A DNA stretch of 64,000 nucleotides from Juglans regia (lineage: Eukaryota > Streptophyta > Magnoliopsida > Fagales > Juglandaceae): NCBI RefSeq assembly GCF_001411555.2, contig NC_049914.1, forward strand, positions 17,170,298 through 17,234,297, given 5' to 3'. Positions 11,664 through 24,026 of the stretch are shown here, piece after piece (position 1 is the first letter of the stretch; each line of letters begins with the position of its first letter). The translations under genes and the position numbers were made by a program. The notes under the pieces are model-generated. The model saw only the letters and a list, made by a program, of their open reading frames with translations, was not told where the DNA came from and searched no databases.

Positions 11664-13372
11664 GTGATGAATGTATGTATTGTAGTGCGCTTACCCACAA
11701 ATTAAAACTCATAGTAAATACCAAACAATAGGTGTAGAATTCGAAGATGTTTTGGTACCTTCTTTATCTATGTATTTAGTCGTTTCTGATGGAAGGAAAT
11801 ATAGTTTGAAAAAATAATATTAGATACAGATTTAAAATTATTATTAATAAATATTTTTTAAAAAAAAGTTTTTCTATATAAATCAATCTCTTTAGACAAA
11901 ATGCACCAACTTAATACACTAAGATTATGAGTAATACTATTAAGCTCTTTAATTTATATAATTTATTCTATTTTTTTTAAAATATGGTGTCACGTAATTT
12001 ATTAAAAAGATATATATTTAAAATAAAATAACCTTCAAAAATATAAAAATATAAAATAAGTAGTATAAATTAGACAATATAATAAAATTGCTCTAAAGTA
12101 TAGTATATATAATTTCTAAAATAAAAATAGTAATTAGCGCAAAGTACAAAATATCTTTAGGCTTAAAGACAAGTTTAAAAAGAAGAAAAAAAAACTTTCA
12201 AATGCGAATTGTCACTCTCATTAAAGGGCTCCATAATTATTCTCTTTAATGGACGTAGAAATCAATGTATTTTTTTGCCAGCTAGCCTTTACTTATGTGC
12301 ATTCTTAACACCTTTGTAAGTGCCCCTTTTTCTTGGAGAACGAAGTTCTTTAATTAGCATTCAGAGTTTTTTTTTAACATCCTTTTACGTGCCCCTTTTT
12401 CTTGGAGAACGAGTTAAATTCAAAATTTTTAAATCTTTTATATTTGAAATTAGAAAAATATTAAATATATTTAAAAAAAATTACTTATTTTATATATTAA
12501 TTATTGATATGTTAAAAATTTTAAATTTTAAATTTTAAATTTTAAAAAAATTAATAAAATAAATATTATAAATAAAAATGTGTCGCGTATTTTTTTTAAA
12601 TAAATAAATTTAAAAGTTAAAAAACATAATTTTTTAGTAATAATTTTAATATTTACACAATTAGTAACTTGTACCAACTGCCCATCAAATGCAATTTAAA
12701 GCTCTTCAACTACGTAACCCAGCTCAGCTGTAATCCTCGCTGCTGTATTTTTCATTCATAATGCAAATAGACAGACTATGACACATTGATTGAACTGTTT
12801 GAAGAGACAAGCTCACCGGATATTACGAGTAACTACTCCGTTTTTACCAAACACTACTGCTCATAGCTCACTTTCTGGTGACATGATAAGGGTGTTTCCG
12901 TCATTCAACTCGTCTGGACTCCGAAAGGATCAAAACAAGCATAGAAAACGAGACCAGCTTCCCCATGTTTCGTTGTTTTTAATTTCTAATTTTGCTGCTG
13001 CTTCTGTTCTCCATGTGACCTTCTGAAACCCCACACAGACACTCTCTGTGTCTCTCTCCATGGGTGAACTGTTCCTGCAGAAATATAGTGATTTTTTATA
13101 CATATTATTATCGAGAATCACCAGAACTGAACCAAACGCATATAGACATCCCAAACCAATCCATTTATCATTTTTTTAATGTTTTATTATTATACCTGTT
13201 TAGTTTTGGTCACAACAACGAAGTACCAACAACCTCTCTTGTTTCTTCTTCTTCAATCACTGTTCCTTCGTTTCCACTTCTTCGCAGACCAAGAACCGAA
13301 AGCCCTATCCCAACTGCTAAACTTTTCACTTGCCAAAGCGACGTCATGGGTTTTTTCTAGGTTTTAAATGAG
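11664..13372 (+). promoter_or_regulatory. Upstream region of the IRX7-like gene
   Basis: Intergenic DNA leading to the glycosyltransferase start, AT-rich up to about 12660 and more balanced after. Two ACCAAAC words, at 12846-12852 and 13131-13137, match the ACCWAMY consensus known for secondary-wall MYB46/83-type factors; this is a consensus match only. A direct repeat (TGCCCCTTTTTCTTGGAGAACG) occurs at about 12320 and 12389. The pyrimidine-rich stretch 13038-13060 is typical of a plant 5' leader. No TATA box can be chosen with confidence. Confidence 0.4.
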
Positions 13373-15107
13373 ATGGCGGAGCCGAAGAGACCCTCGAAGA
13401 ACCGGGGTTTCTATGTGAGGATGAGGCTTTTGCACAACAAAAATGGCAGGCCCCAAGAAAGGAGCTTGTTTTACAGGTACTACAAATGGGTCCTCTGGTT
13501 CTCCCTCTCGCTCTATCTTTTCGGCTCCTATTTCGTCACCAACAATAACCCACAGAACAAACCTACCTCTCTATCCAAAACCCATGTCCTTAACTCCGAA
13601 TCGACCCTCGCTTCTCGCGCTCTCTTCGAGTCCACCAACGCCACTCTCCTCCAACAAGCCACAAGTAATTCAGGTTTAATTGTTTTCCCTCACAGTTTTG
13701 ATGAAATTTTTCACCTCTTTCGCCCATGTAACTGAAACTTTAACATATGTATATATTTTCAGCAATGTTCTTGAAGAATTTGAAGATTTTCGTCTATGAT
13801 CTGCCGCCGAATTACAATATGAACTGGCTCTCAAACGAGCGGTGCAGCAAGCATTTGTTTGCGTCGGAGGTTGCCATTCACAGAGCTCTTTTGACCAGCC
13901 ATGTGCGGACCTTCGATCCTTACGAAGCCGATTTTTTCTTCGTTCCCGTCTACGTCTCTTGCAACTTCAGCACCATCAATGGCTTCCCAGCAATCGGGCA
14001 CGCGAGGAGTCTGTTAGCTTCTGCTGTCCAGCTTATCTCCACCGAGTACCCGTTCTGGAATCGTACAGGGGGGTCCGACCACGTCTTCGTCGCCTCCCAC
14101 GACTACGGAGCCTGCTTCCACGCCATGGTATTTACCAAACCAAAAGTCTAGTCTTTTCTCAGAAATTTCGCCCTTCTTGTTCGGGGCTTTTCAGATTGTT
14201 CCTGTGTTCCTAAATATTTTGTTTTGGTGTTTTTTTGGGATATGTTTAGGAGGAAGCGGCGATCGCGGATGGCATACCTGGATTCTTGAAAACCTCCATC
14301 ATACTGCAGACTTTTGGCGTCAACTATAAGCACCCGTGTCAGGACGTCGAGAATGTGCTTATCCCACCTTATATTTCGCCTGAATCTGTACAGACAACCG
14401 TAGAAAATTATCCGTTGAAGGGTCGACGTGATATTTTCGTGTTCTTCAGGGGCAAAATGGAAGTTCATCCAAAGAACGTCAGCGGCCGATTTTACAGCAA
14501 GTAATTGATTGATCACTCCCTCTAATCCACTCTAATCAAACTTGTAATCATGGTTGTTGTCTCCGGATGTACTGAATTACCCTCGAGGTATTTGGTATTT
14601 ACTTTTGGTTCTCCTTAATGCAGGCGTGTGCGGACGGTGATATGGCGGAAATACAGCAGCGACCGGAGGTTTTATCTGAAGAGGCATAGGTTTGCCGGCT
14701 ACCAGTCTGAAATTGCACGGTCGGTTTTCTGTTTGTGCCCTCTGGGGTGGGCCCCGTGGAGTCCGAGGCTGGTCGAGTCCGTGGCGTTGGGATGCGTGCC
14801 GGTAATAATAGCAGATGGCATCCGGTTACCATTCCCGTCAGCCGTGAACTGGACGGAAATATCACTCACTGTGGCGGAAAGGGACGTGGACAAGCTGGGA
14901 AATATTCTGGAACACGTGGCGGCGACCAATCTGAGCACAATCCAACAGAACCTGTGGGACCCGAAGAACAAGCGGGCCTTGCTTTTCCACAACCGGGTCG
15001 GGAAAGGCGACGCCACGTGGCAAGTGTTACATGAGCTGGCCCAGAAGATGGACAGGACCTATAATCGAGGGTCGGGGGTTTCGGCCGAATTGGATTCCGA
15101 CACGTGA
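13373..15107 (+). CDS. IRX7: IRX7/FRA8-like GT47 glycosyltransferase (xylan synthesis)
   Basis: Exons are 13373-13673, 13763-14127, 14250-14500 and 14624-15107, all introns GT-AG, joining in frame to 466 residues. The start is the first ATG after in-frame stops. Residues 1-38 are basic and cytosolic, about 39-55 form one membrane anchor (WVLWFSLSLYLFG), and an exostosin/GT47 domain runs from about 105 (LKIFVYDLP) to 440. Strongly family-specific motifs are PYEADFFFVPVYVSCNFS and, at 342-368, CLCPLGWAPWSPRLVES followed by VALGCVPVI. Arabidopsis IRX7/FRA8 and its paralogue F8H are Golgi type II proteins needed for glucuronoxylan in secondary walls, probably for the reducing-end oligosaccharide. 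The length is close to that family. Nothing looks broken. FRA8 versus F8H orthology cannot be settled here. Confidence 0.93.
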
Positions 15108-15712
15108 AAGTTGGACCCCAGCGCCAGCTATATGAGCGGCTTTTTTTTTTCCATCGTGGATGCAAAAGATGGTGGAGCACAGCTGGATTTTTCTTGGACT
15201 AACCCACGTAGATATTATATTATAAGATATAAGATAATGGGGAATTTTGGACATGTCCTGTCCTGTCCTGTCCGGGGGTCAAGCTGTGATGAATTTGGCT
15301 GCTGCGAGGAATGGAGAATTGTACAAGTTTATGTAAAAAAAAATGTGGATATAAAACAAAGAGAGTTTTGTAGGAAGAGAGAGAGAGAGAGATAGAAATA
15401 GAGATTATATGCGTTGGACCATTAATTGTGTGAATAACGTGGAGGCATCTTGTGGAAGAAATGGCTGAAAGTGGTTCACACACTCTAATAAACAAATAAA
15501 TAAACAAAAATTGGTAATGGCAGGAATCTATTGAATTAAAGACTTTGAACAGCTGTTGGATGGATGCGTTGTAATCGGGACGGGAGTGGAGTGGATGGAG
15601 GAAATTCATATTTGTATGTAAAGGAGTGTTTGAATTAAATAAAAAGTGAAGATTCTTGTAAACTAGAGAGAGGGATGGGTTTTTGGCCTTTGGGGGGCAA
15701 ATAGTGATGGGC
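15108..15712 (+). other. 3' flank of the IRX7-like gene
   Basis: Probable 3' untranslated region and spacer. It holds a TGTCC tandem (15252-15272) and a GA microsatellite (15378-15392). No poly-A signal can be assigned surely. Confidence 0.5.
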
Positions 15713-15955
15713 AGATCAATAGCAGAGGAGCAGCGTGACAGCTGGAAGGTGTCAGAATTTTTAAATTATATTAATTTTGTGAAGATATCAATGCGGGGGG
15801 GTGTGTGTGGCCATATGGTGTCAGCGATCACGGGAACAGTATCTAATAATTTCGAGGCACTCTCCTGCCTCGGCAGGGAGTACCACACGTCCTCTTCATA
15901 TTCACTGTATTTTTTTGACCCTTTTTTTAATTTTCTTTTTCTAATAATAATAAAT
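15713..15955. repeat. Duplicated segment A, copy 1
   Basis: Closely matches 29316-29555 in the same orientation from AGATCAATAGCAGA through GGCCATATGGTGTCAGCGATCA to the T-rich end near TATTCACTGTATTTT. Differences are scattered substitutions and small indels. With segment B it forms one older repeat unit present twice here. Confidence 0.85.
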
Positions 15956-17204
15956 CAAAAAATTTTTTTTTTTTAAAGAATTGTCAGTAGCTACCCACAA
16001 AGTAATTTCGTCTCAAGTTTATTAAAAAATCTTCACATATAACGGAAGAATACCGTTATAACAATCAGAACATCAAAATTCATCCAAACCAAAAACAAAT
16101 TCAATCGAACCATAAACAAAGACCAAAGAGCTCTAAACATGCCTAGAAACAAACTAGACCGAGCCTAGAGACCAACATCAAAATAAAATAAAATTAACCC
16201 AACCTACTAGAGACGAATGTTTGGAAGACCTACCTTATCTAACCGAATCATACCTTTTATGTTTCTAGGCAAAGAACAAAAAGAATTAAATCTCATGTTA
16301 AAGCCTTGTTCACCTAGACGAGCCAAGGCATCTGCTAGAGAATTCCCTTCTCTGAATTGGTGCTCAATGGAAAATTCTAATCCTTGTAACTTTTCTAGCT
16401 ACTCGTCCCAGTACTCCCATAAGTACCACACCGAGCACCTTTGACATTTTAACCAATGTACCACCAAACTGGAATCGCATTCTAAAATAATATGTGTATA
16501 TCCCATCTCCTTACAAACACCCACACCCACACTTAAGGCACGAAGTTCAACTTCATTATTAGTCTCATGACCAAAATGAGTCGAGAAGGCCGACATAAAA
16601 TTTCCAAACGAGTCGCGAATGATACCCCCTCCACCACAATTACCTGAATTACCACAGCAACTGCCATCGACGTTCAGTTTAACCCAGCCATTTGTTGATT
16701 TCTTCCATCCAATTAAACGCGGAGACCTTTTCGGGCTATTACTAAAAGGCACCTCAAGAGCCCTAAGAATGTTCTGGTCATTATTAGAGATCTTCCAAAG
16801 CTGACGCAATAGAGTAGATAATTTACTAAGCCATACCTTTATAGCAATCCACACCTCCCTTGCCGACTCATGCACTCCCTCCATCCTTGCCTTACACCTC
16901 CTTAACCAAAGTCTCCAAGTGATGATGGACGGTATGAGGCCAAGAAGAATACCTCTGTGGTTGGACTTTGTGGCATGTTCGAACCATCCTTGAACTGTTT
17001 CCCACCAAGAACGACCCTCCATGCGGCTGATACCCAACGCAGTGGACGCCATATTCCAAACCTGCATAGCAATATTGCCCAATCTCAAAACATGGTCAAC
17101 AGTTTCAATCTTTCACAGAATGCAGCAATCGCATTGTGACACCAGGGGAATCGCTATAGCCTGAATGCGGACATCAACTAGCAGTGCTCCAAATTTATTA
17201 AAGA
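15956..17204 (-). mobile_element. LINE 3' fragment with RNase H, degenerate
   Basis: Reading on the minus strand from 17204, a stretch of zf-RVT-like sequence is followed by an open frame (17088-16399) containing a spacer and an RVT_3-type RNase H domain: WVKLNVDGSCCGN, GGGIIRDSFGNF, NEVELRAL, ILECDSSLVVHWL. Past the stop the frame resumes (REGNSLADALARLGEQG, near 16330), which is the domain's usual end. A T-run at about 15960-15975 is the poly-A tail on the plus strand. Endonuclease and reverse transcriptase are missing, so this is a 5'-truncated insertion. It separates duplicated segments A and B. Confidence 0.8.
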
Positions 17205-17315
17205 GGTCTCTAAGCAAATTAACTCAGTATTATCTCTTCAAAATATGACTCAACTGGGTAAGAAAAACAAAACGACAAAATCAAATGGGTAAAAGAAGTT
17301 GAAAGGATTCGCCGA
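17205..17315. repeat. Duplicated segment B, copy 1, left part
   Basis: Matches 30111-30221 from GGTCTCTAAGCAAATTAAC through ATTCGCCGA. Its last eight bases are the left target duplication of the hAT element. Confidence 0.85.
17308..17315. repeat. Left 8-bp target-site duplication of the hAT element
   Basis: TTCGCCGA, identical to 20316-20323. Confidence 0.9.
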
Positions 17316-17483
17316 TAGGACTGTTCAATTGGGCCGGGTTTTTTCCCGGCCCGGTCCGGAACCTGGAAAATAGGGATCCAGTTCTGGGTTCCGGCCCATA
17401 TCAAATCCAGGTCGGAACCCGGGTTGAAAAATCCGGATCTTTTCGGCCCGGATACGGGTTACAAACCCGGTACCTAAGGAAAA

Positions 17484-17588
<105 letters not shown>

Positions 17589-19146
17589 CATTGGCAAGAA
17601 ACCTTAAGTCCGTGCCTCTTCGTCACCGCGACCCCATTGTCGTCGCCGCATCTCCGTCGCCGCCGGCCTTTCCCTAAGTCTCTGCCTCCGTCGTGATCCT
17701 GTGAGTCTACTCTCTCTCTTTCTCTCTCTATCTCTCTCTCTCTCCATTGGATTTCTTGGTTTGGCTTTCCAAGAGAGAAAAGTATCGAACAGATCTGGGT
17801 TTGGGTTTGGATTTCTGGGTTTCTCCGTGTGTTTGATCTGGGTTTGGGTTGAAAATTATTTGAGTATCTTTTGTTGTCTAATGGATAATGCTTCCTCTTC
17901 TGCTCAAGTAGTGCTGATTGATTTATATATTGTTGAGTTCATTAATCAGAATCATGTATAAGGTGGGTTTATATGACAGTGATCGTGTAATAATTTCTAT
18001 ATTATTATCTAGGGTGTGATATTATGTTACTTTCTTGTCAATGTGAGCAACTAGGAAGACATAGTTCATTTTTTCCCTTAGAAGACATTATTTATGTAAA
18101 TTATGTTTGTTTTTCCAAGTAGGTTTTCAGTTTTTAGTTTCAAAGAAACACTTTTCAGATTGTGTTCCAATTCATCCTACCTACCCATTTTCGTAAAACT
18201 TGATAAAAAGCACCTCCAAAACATTTTCCTTGTAAACTGAAAATAGAGACAAAATTCTATATCCAACAAGCCCTATATTTCATCATTCAAAACCAGTGTC
18301 CTGATTAACATTGGATCACAAGTGAATCCATCTTCCAGCTATAAGAATTTCTTATTTTAACCCAGCAATAAGAATTTCAGCATCTTCCATTGAAAAATCG
18401 TTAAAATCTCTTTGTAAGATCTGAAGCTTGATGAAAGTGACTTTTTCATTCTTTAAATTATAAGATCTTTGAAACTACTTTGCCTTTTTTACCTGCAACA
18501 ATTCTAGGAGAGAGAGATATTTACTCAGGCCCATAAAAGAAAGACCCAAGTACATCTGCCTCTCTTTCCATTCTCCTTTCATTGGATTAGTTGTTCCTGA
18601 GACCAATATGAAAAGTTTCCCATCAGGTGGTTCTTCATTGCTATCTTCAATCATGTTCCATAGGTCTTGTGAGATATGAGGGTGTGACTTTCCCTGCTGC
18701 CGTAGTCATCATGCTGTTAAAAAATTAGAACCTGACTTGTACTTATTTGGAAGTGTGTTAGAACTAGTTGCCATGTGGTCAGAAAGAAATATAAGCTTCA
18801 AATTTCTCTCTAATTTAACTGTTAGAAATAGAAGAAATTTGTTAGAAATTTCTTTTAGCAAGTGAATTAGATCACAAAACCATGGTATCTATTAACTTTG
18901 TTCTGTCCTTGCACGAAATTTTCTACTGGTGCTCTCATACCCAGCAGACTAGTCATTCCTTACTTTCTATAGCTTTCAAAGAGGTTTCTAGAACCCCATT
19001 TATCAATACTGGTGCATGAGCTGAACTTCTACTCATTCTTGAACTTATATTGATATATGGACTGTGCAAGAAGAACATTAAAAATGCCCAGAATCTTAAA
19101 ATTATTTATTATATTGTGTTTTGTATTTTTTATTACTCAATAACAG

Positions 19147-20226
19147 ATGGAAGAAGATTCTGTGAGTTGTAATATCGGTACAACCCAAGGGATTGGTGGT
19201 GACTCCTCGTTTATTCCAGTGGATGTGGAGGAGCATGGGAGTCATCCAACTCATTCATCCACATATACACAACAGACTACCCATTCCATCCCTCCTTTAC
19301 CCAAGAAATAGAAAAAACAACTAGTAACCAATCGGTAGTTTGGGAATACTTTACTAAAGTGTAACCTATTGATCACGATAAGCCAAAAGCTCAGTGCAAT
19401 TATTGCACTAAGCTATACCGTTGCCACTACAAGAATGACACTTCATCTATGCTACAACACCTCCAGAATGCATGTGAAACTTCCCCTCTTAGACTTAAAG
19501 GAGTTGGAAAAAGTTAATCTAGTGTTAAGAGGGATGCGGAGGGAAGAGTGTGTAGCCCACAAGGTATAGTGAAGTATGATACAGAAAAACTTAGGGTGTC
19601 GACTACTAAGTTTTTTATTAGGTGTGAATTGCTTTTTAGGCTAGTGGAGCAAGAAGGGTTTGTTGAGTTCGTGACTGATTTAAAGTCTCGATTTACTTTG
19701 TCATCCCGAATCACTTTAAAAATGGATTGTATTAAATTGTATAATGAAGAGAAGATACAATTAAAGAAATTGTTGGATGGTTAAAGAATTTGTCTTACAC
19801 CGATACTTGGATGTTGGTACAAAATATGAACTACATGTGCATTACCGCACATTTTATTGATTGCAATTGGAGATTGCTTAAAAAAATACTTAAGTTTTGC
19901 CAAATTCCTGACCATAGGGGCGAAACTATTGGGAGGGTGTTAGACTTGAGATTGCATGAATGGGGTGTTGATAAAATTTTGACCATCACAGTTGACAATG
20001 CCTCCTCAAATAATGTTTCTGTTGATGATATGAGGATGAGAATAAAAGACAATGATTGTACTATATTGGGTGGTGAATTTTTTCACATGCGGTGTGCTGC
20101 CCATATATTGAATCTGATTGTTATGGACGGCTTGAATGATGTTTATGAATTTGTAACAAAGATTAGGGATGCCTTCAGGTATGTGAAATCTTCGCCGTCA
20201 ACATTTGCGAAGTTCAAGGTTTGTGC
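19147..20226 (+). pseudogene. hAT transposase pseudogene (BED finger + partial catalytic domain)
   Basis: From the ATG at 19147 the frame runs 54 codons to TAG (19309), then a frameshift and further stops. In the shifted frame a BED-type zinc finger is visible: VVWEYFTKV, then CNYCTKLYRCHYKNDTSSML and QHL (about 19337-19465). Downstream, about 19790-20226, is the RNase H-like hAT core with YTDTWMLVQNMNYMCITAHF, VDNASSNN and FHMRCAAHILNLIV, motifs typical of plant Ac-like transposases. The frame passes straight into subterminal repeats, so the C-terminal hATC dimerisation region is gone. It cannot encode a working enzyme. Confidence 0.88.
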
Positions 20227-20315
20227 CCGGGCCGAAACCCGGCCCGGGTTTGAAGCCTGGGTTCTGGGTCGGGTATACCCGAAAATTCGGTACGGAACCC
20301 GGATGAACAGTCTTA

Positions 20316-21030
20316 TTCGCCGATTCTGGAGTTGAGAGAAGTGAGATGATTCAGAGAGTAGAAGCAAGAACAGACAAATAAGAATGAGTCAGGATTATTA
20401 AAAAAAAAGGGTTATGGATAACCGAGTTACAAAACAGGATCCGTAACCGGATCCAAATGTATCTCATCCGCCCAGATACATTTAGATTTCGGGTTTCAGA
20501 CCGGACCGGAAATAAATGCGAGGACCCGGAATCTAAATGCGAGGTTCAACTTTTGAATTGGTAGTTAGAAGTTAAGAAGTAGCATATTAGTCAAACTTTA
20601 TCTACAGATTTAGCTAAACCAATACTAATGCTCTAACATAATAATTTTAAAACACATAAAATTCAAACAAACTTATGTACTGATTTTTTTAGTAATTCAT
20701 TAAAATCTTTAATATTGTTATTAAAAAGAAAAAAAAAAGAGAAGGGGCTAGGATGGAGCAATCCACGGCCACGCTTTGGGTTCTCACATTCGAGTGCCCA
20801 AGGGAGCCCGAGGTTGGCCACCTCGTTGCACCCTGTTCTTATTTTTTATTTGGTGTTTTTAAATATTTATAGTATTTGAATAAGCTAATTGTACATTTTT
20901 TGTAACTTTTTCAAAGTTGGATGTAAATAAATAGATGTTGTAAGGGGATCCCCCCGGGACCCAGGGGGCCTGAGAAGAACAACTAAGGGAACTAGAACCG
21001 AAGGTCTAGCCCATAAGGAATAGTCTCCAA
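20316..21030. repeat. Duplicated segment B, copy 1, right part
   Basis: Resumes the match to 30214-30924 immediately after the hAT element and ends near AGTCTCCAAC. It includes the right target duplication (20316-20323) and the short palindrome CGAGGT-TGGCC-ACCTCG near 20810. Copy 1 has about 24 extra bases (GACCCGGAATCTAAATGCGAG region near 20520), a local duplication. Confidence 0.85.
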
Positions 21031-21485
21031 CCCGGCCCATGGGTAGGCTCCTCTGGACGCAACCTGCAGGAGGGAACATACTGCTGGGGATGTGACTCAT
21101 CGATCTAGAAACCCATCGGGTAGTGTTCAACTCCCATACTTACAACCCGTATGGGGAACCGGCGCGAAACCGTGTTCTACGTGGCGTGTTACAAAATGGC
21201 GTTGTCCCAATTTGAAATGAAACCCAAATCTCACAATTCCATCATTTTTCATTTTCACAACAAAAATGTCTCCCGCTTGATCTAGTATCTTCTCTCCCCC
21301 CCCTCACGAAGCGCTGTCGTCTTCAACCAACCACGAACCCACATCACGGAACCACTTGGTCTTCTGCAGCCAAACACGAACCAAGGAGCCCTGTCGTCTT
21401 CACCCAACCACGAACCCACGGAGCCCTATTGTCTTCAAACACGAAGCCCTGTTCTATTCAAACACCATATCTGAAATATGAAGCC
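21031..21485. other. GC-richer spacer, possible 5' leader
   Basis: Contains imperfect repeats of CACGAACC / GTCGTCTTCA near 21307-21450. No open frame with a recognisable product. Confidence 0.4.
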
Positions 21486-21592
21486 CAAACCCTAACCTGA
21501 TCTATGAAGCCCTAACCCTAACCCGAAGACCTAACGCAAACCCATAACCCGAAGACCTAACCCGAAACCCTAACCCTAACCTCAAAAAATTT
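21486..21592. repeat. Degenerate telomere-like CCCTAA tract
   Basis: Short runs of CCCTAACCCTAA interspersed with CCCGAAGACCTAA variants. The plant telomere unit is CCCTAAA, so these units lack one A and are mixed. Such 'telo-box-like' tracts are also common in plant 5' leaders. Confidence 0.6.
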
Positions 21593-22986
21593 GGCATAAT
21601 CATCAATCGGGCCGAGTTTCAAAATCAGGTTAGTTCTCTGAATGTTTTATTTATTAATATATATTTTTGAGCTTCGAATAATAACTTCACTTTGAATCCC
21701 TGTGAAGAATCATTAGAAAATTGGAAATGTTAGTGGATTGAATTTCTATTTGGTGAGCAATGGATTCTGAGGGATGTGTATTGGAATTGTAGAGTTCATC
21801 GATAAAAGAAAAATCAATTTCTATTGTCAAACTTTGTATTTGTCCCTCAGATGGAATTATTTGAAAAATTATTGATTTGTCCCCTGAGTTCAGATTAATG
21901 ATATTTACAAAGTGTTGCGATTATGCTATTGTCAAACTTAGAGCATGAGATTCCTATATATGTAGCATCTAATTTATTAATTGTAGAGAACCTTTAATCA
22001 ACTTAAGGATGGCATGTCTCAGTTTTTCTCCTCTATTCATTATCTTTTTTTATTCTTTATTTTTTATTTTTTAAACAGAGAAATGTTGTTTTTTCGTCCT
22101 ACATTTATCATCTCTAGTAACACCTATGTCATATCAACTAAATAATTAGAATGAAAAAATCTAAGATGAAAAACATTACTCACAAAAATAAAGTTATGGG
22201 AAAGAAAGAATGAGTTTAATATAAAAGAATATCAAGATTTCTAATTTATTTGTGAAAATCTCTAACTACCATTGTAAATTTTGTAAGCAGAGAAGTTCTC
22301 AATTAAACTTTGTAAACGTGGGATCGTTGTGAGATAAGTGTGCATATTTCTTTACATGCATTACCTTTAGGGCTCAACAAATAGAAATAGATGGATAAAT
22401 CAAATACACAAATTTATTATTATTATTATTTCTAAGCATCACTTGTCATGTCAGAATTTCTTTAGCCCACCTGTTTTGATTTCAAATCTGCTTTGCCCAG
22501 TTGAGTCTTGGAGCAAATACAACTTTTTTTTAATATCTGATTTTTTTTTGGTTACTTTTTCTTTTCAGTCAGACTTGCTTAATTGTTAGTAATCGAGTGC
22601 TTATAAAAAAAGATCCTTTGTATTCATCCAAGGATAACGCTCGCCTCTTTCTTCTGCTTTTTCCTTGACTTAGCTTACCAATTTTAAATATGCATGGTTT
22701 GACTAATACAAGGGATCCATGGCTTGATTTTTCAGAATCACGCATAGCATCATCCCATTGATCGGATTTAGTTAATGATGATGTCATAGAATCACCAACT
22801 TGCTGGTGTGGTTTGAAAACACCACTAAAGACGTCCTACACTAAGAAAAATCCTACAAGGTGATTTTTTACCTGCCCAAAATATAATACGGTAAATAAAC
22901 TTTATATTTGTCAGATTTGCATATCAATTTGTTGGTTGCGGGGTGTTCAGGGATCCATGTTAATTGGGAGTTTGTATTGTGTGCAG
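21593..22986. other. Spacer or intron, no recognised gene
   Basis: AT-rich. A CAG/GTTAGT donor-like word near 21626 and the acceptor at 22984-22986 could bound one long intron of the transcript ending in the next feature; this is inference only. Confidence 0.4.
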
Positions 22987-23190
22987 GGAGATGCGATGTG
23001 TGAATTCTTTGTATGCGCGGATATATTTCAGCTGATAGAGGAGAACATTGTATCAAGAGAGAATAAGGCTTGGAAGACGTTAGATGATGTATTAAAACGC
23101 GAGTATGCTGTTCGTAAAAGGGAAGATAAAGTGAAAGAGATGGGGAAGAATCTGAAAAAAGAAAAGCGAAAGTTATTGTGTTTGTATTGA
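22987..23190 (+). pseudogene. Orphan 3' exon with lysine-rich coiled coil (possible GRF-type protein remnant)
   Basis: A strong acceptor (TGTGTGCAG) precedes an open 67-codon stretch. It begins GDAMCEFFVCADIFQLIEEN and continues into a charged heptad-like segment (REDKVKEMGKNLKKEKRKLL). It resembles the C-terminal part of plant GRF zinc-finger transposon-related proteins, but the cysteine-rich GRF domain itself is not visible upstream. After the TGA the same frame reads VVTFVIVFAWFG, a hydrophobic segment such proteins often end with, so the TGA may replace a TGG. I treat it as a gene fragment; function unknown. Confidence 0.35.
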
Positions 23191-24026
23191 GTTGTCACCT
23201 TTGTAATAGTATTTGCTTGGTTCGGATAATTTTCATGTAAAAAGTCATTTTGTTGGTTTTTTCCTGTTTTTCTTATATGCTATTGTGAAAAATCAGACTT
23301 TGTTTCGGAACTTGTTTTGTAAATCATTTGTGAAACTTGTGTGAAAATGGGACGTTGCTTATATGTTTTATAATAGGTGTTGTACTGCTTTTATGAATTG
23401 GGAATGTTGGTGGAAATGTTGGAACACATACTGCTTTTATCAATTGAATGCATGAGCTTATCCTTACTGTTTTATATAACGACAGGTTTCTGAGAAGGGA
23501 AATAGGTTCAGACAACCAACATGCTATGGAGGACCAAAGTCCTCTAGAGAAAATCAAAGGATATCCACAATGAAATATGAAAAAAAAAAAAAAAAACCTA
23601 ACTTCCAGTTCCAAGCATAGCTATTAGCTACCATCTTTCACGGAAAATTGTCAATTCTAAGGTCTACATTTCAACAAAGAGACTTGGCATTAGAACAAGT
23701 GGAACGACCTTGTATACCAACGGGACCATGTCAATTATACATGGCATTAGACTTGGCATCATGTGTGTCTCACCCATCTGAGACCATGTCAATTATACCA
23801 ACGAGATTCCATCAATCAAGAGAGAGGATATTTTACTAATAGTGAGAAAAATTTTAACTTGTATTCTTTTCTCATGTCCTGAACTTTCTGAAAAAAAAAA
23901 AAAACATATAAGAATGATATCAAAAAATAAACCACAAGGTGCATGTCGTCCTGGAGTAATTTACCATGTAATGTCCCATGTAAAATCAAACACAAAATAG
24001 TAACAATGCACAAGTAATATACATGG
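23191..24026. other. Spacer without a recognised feature
   Basis: Contains poly-A at 23580-23596 and a local repeat in which GACTTGGCATTAGA / AGACTTGGCATCA and ACCATGTCAATTATAC recur (23680-23800). No gene. Confidence 0.45.

Noticed and set aside
13443..13679. Alternative frames over the IRX7-like exons (also 13842-14213 and the minus strand)
   Set aside because: Overlap confirmed GT47 exons in other frames; no independent support.
21486..21592. True telomere
   Set aside because: Only about 100 bp of mixed units, lacking the plant CCCTAAA repeat and lying inside ordinary DNA.
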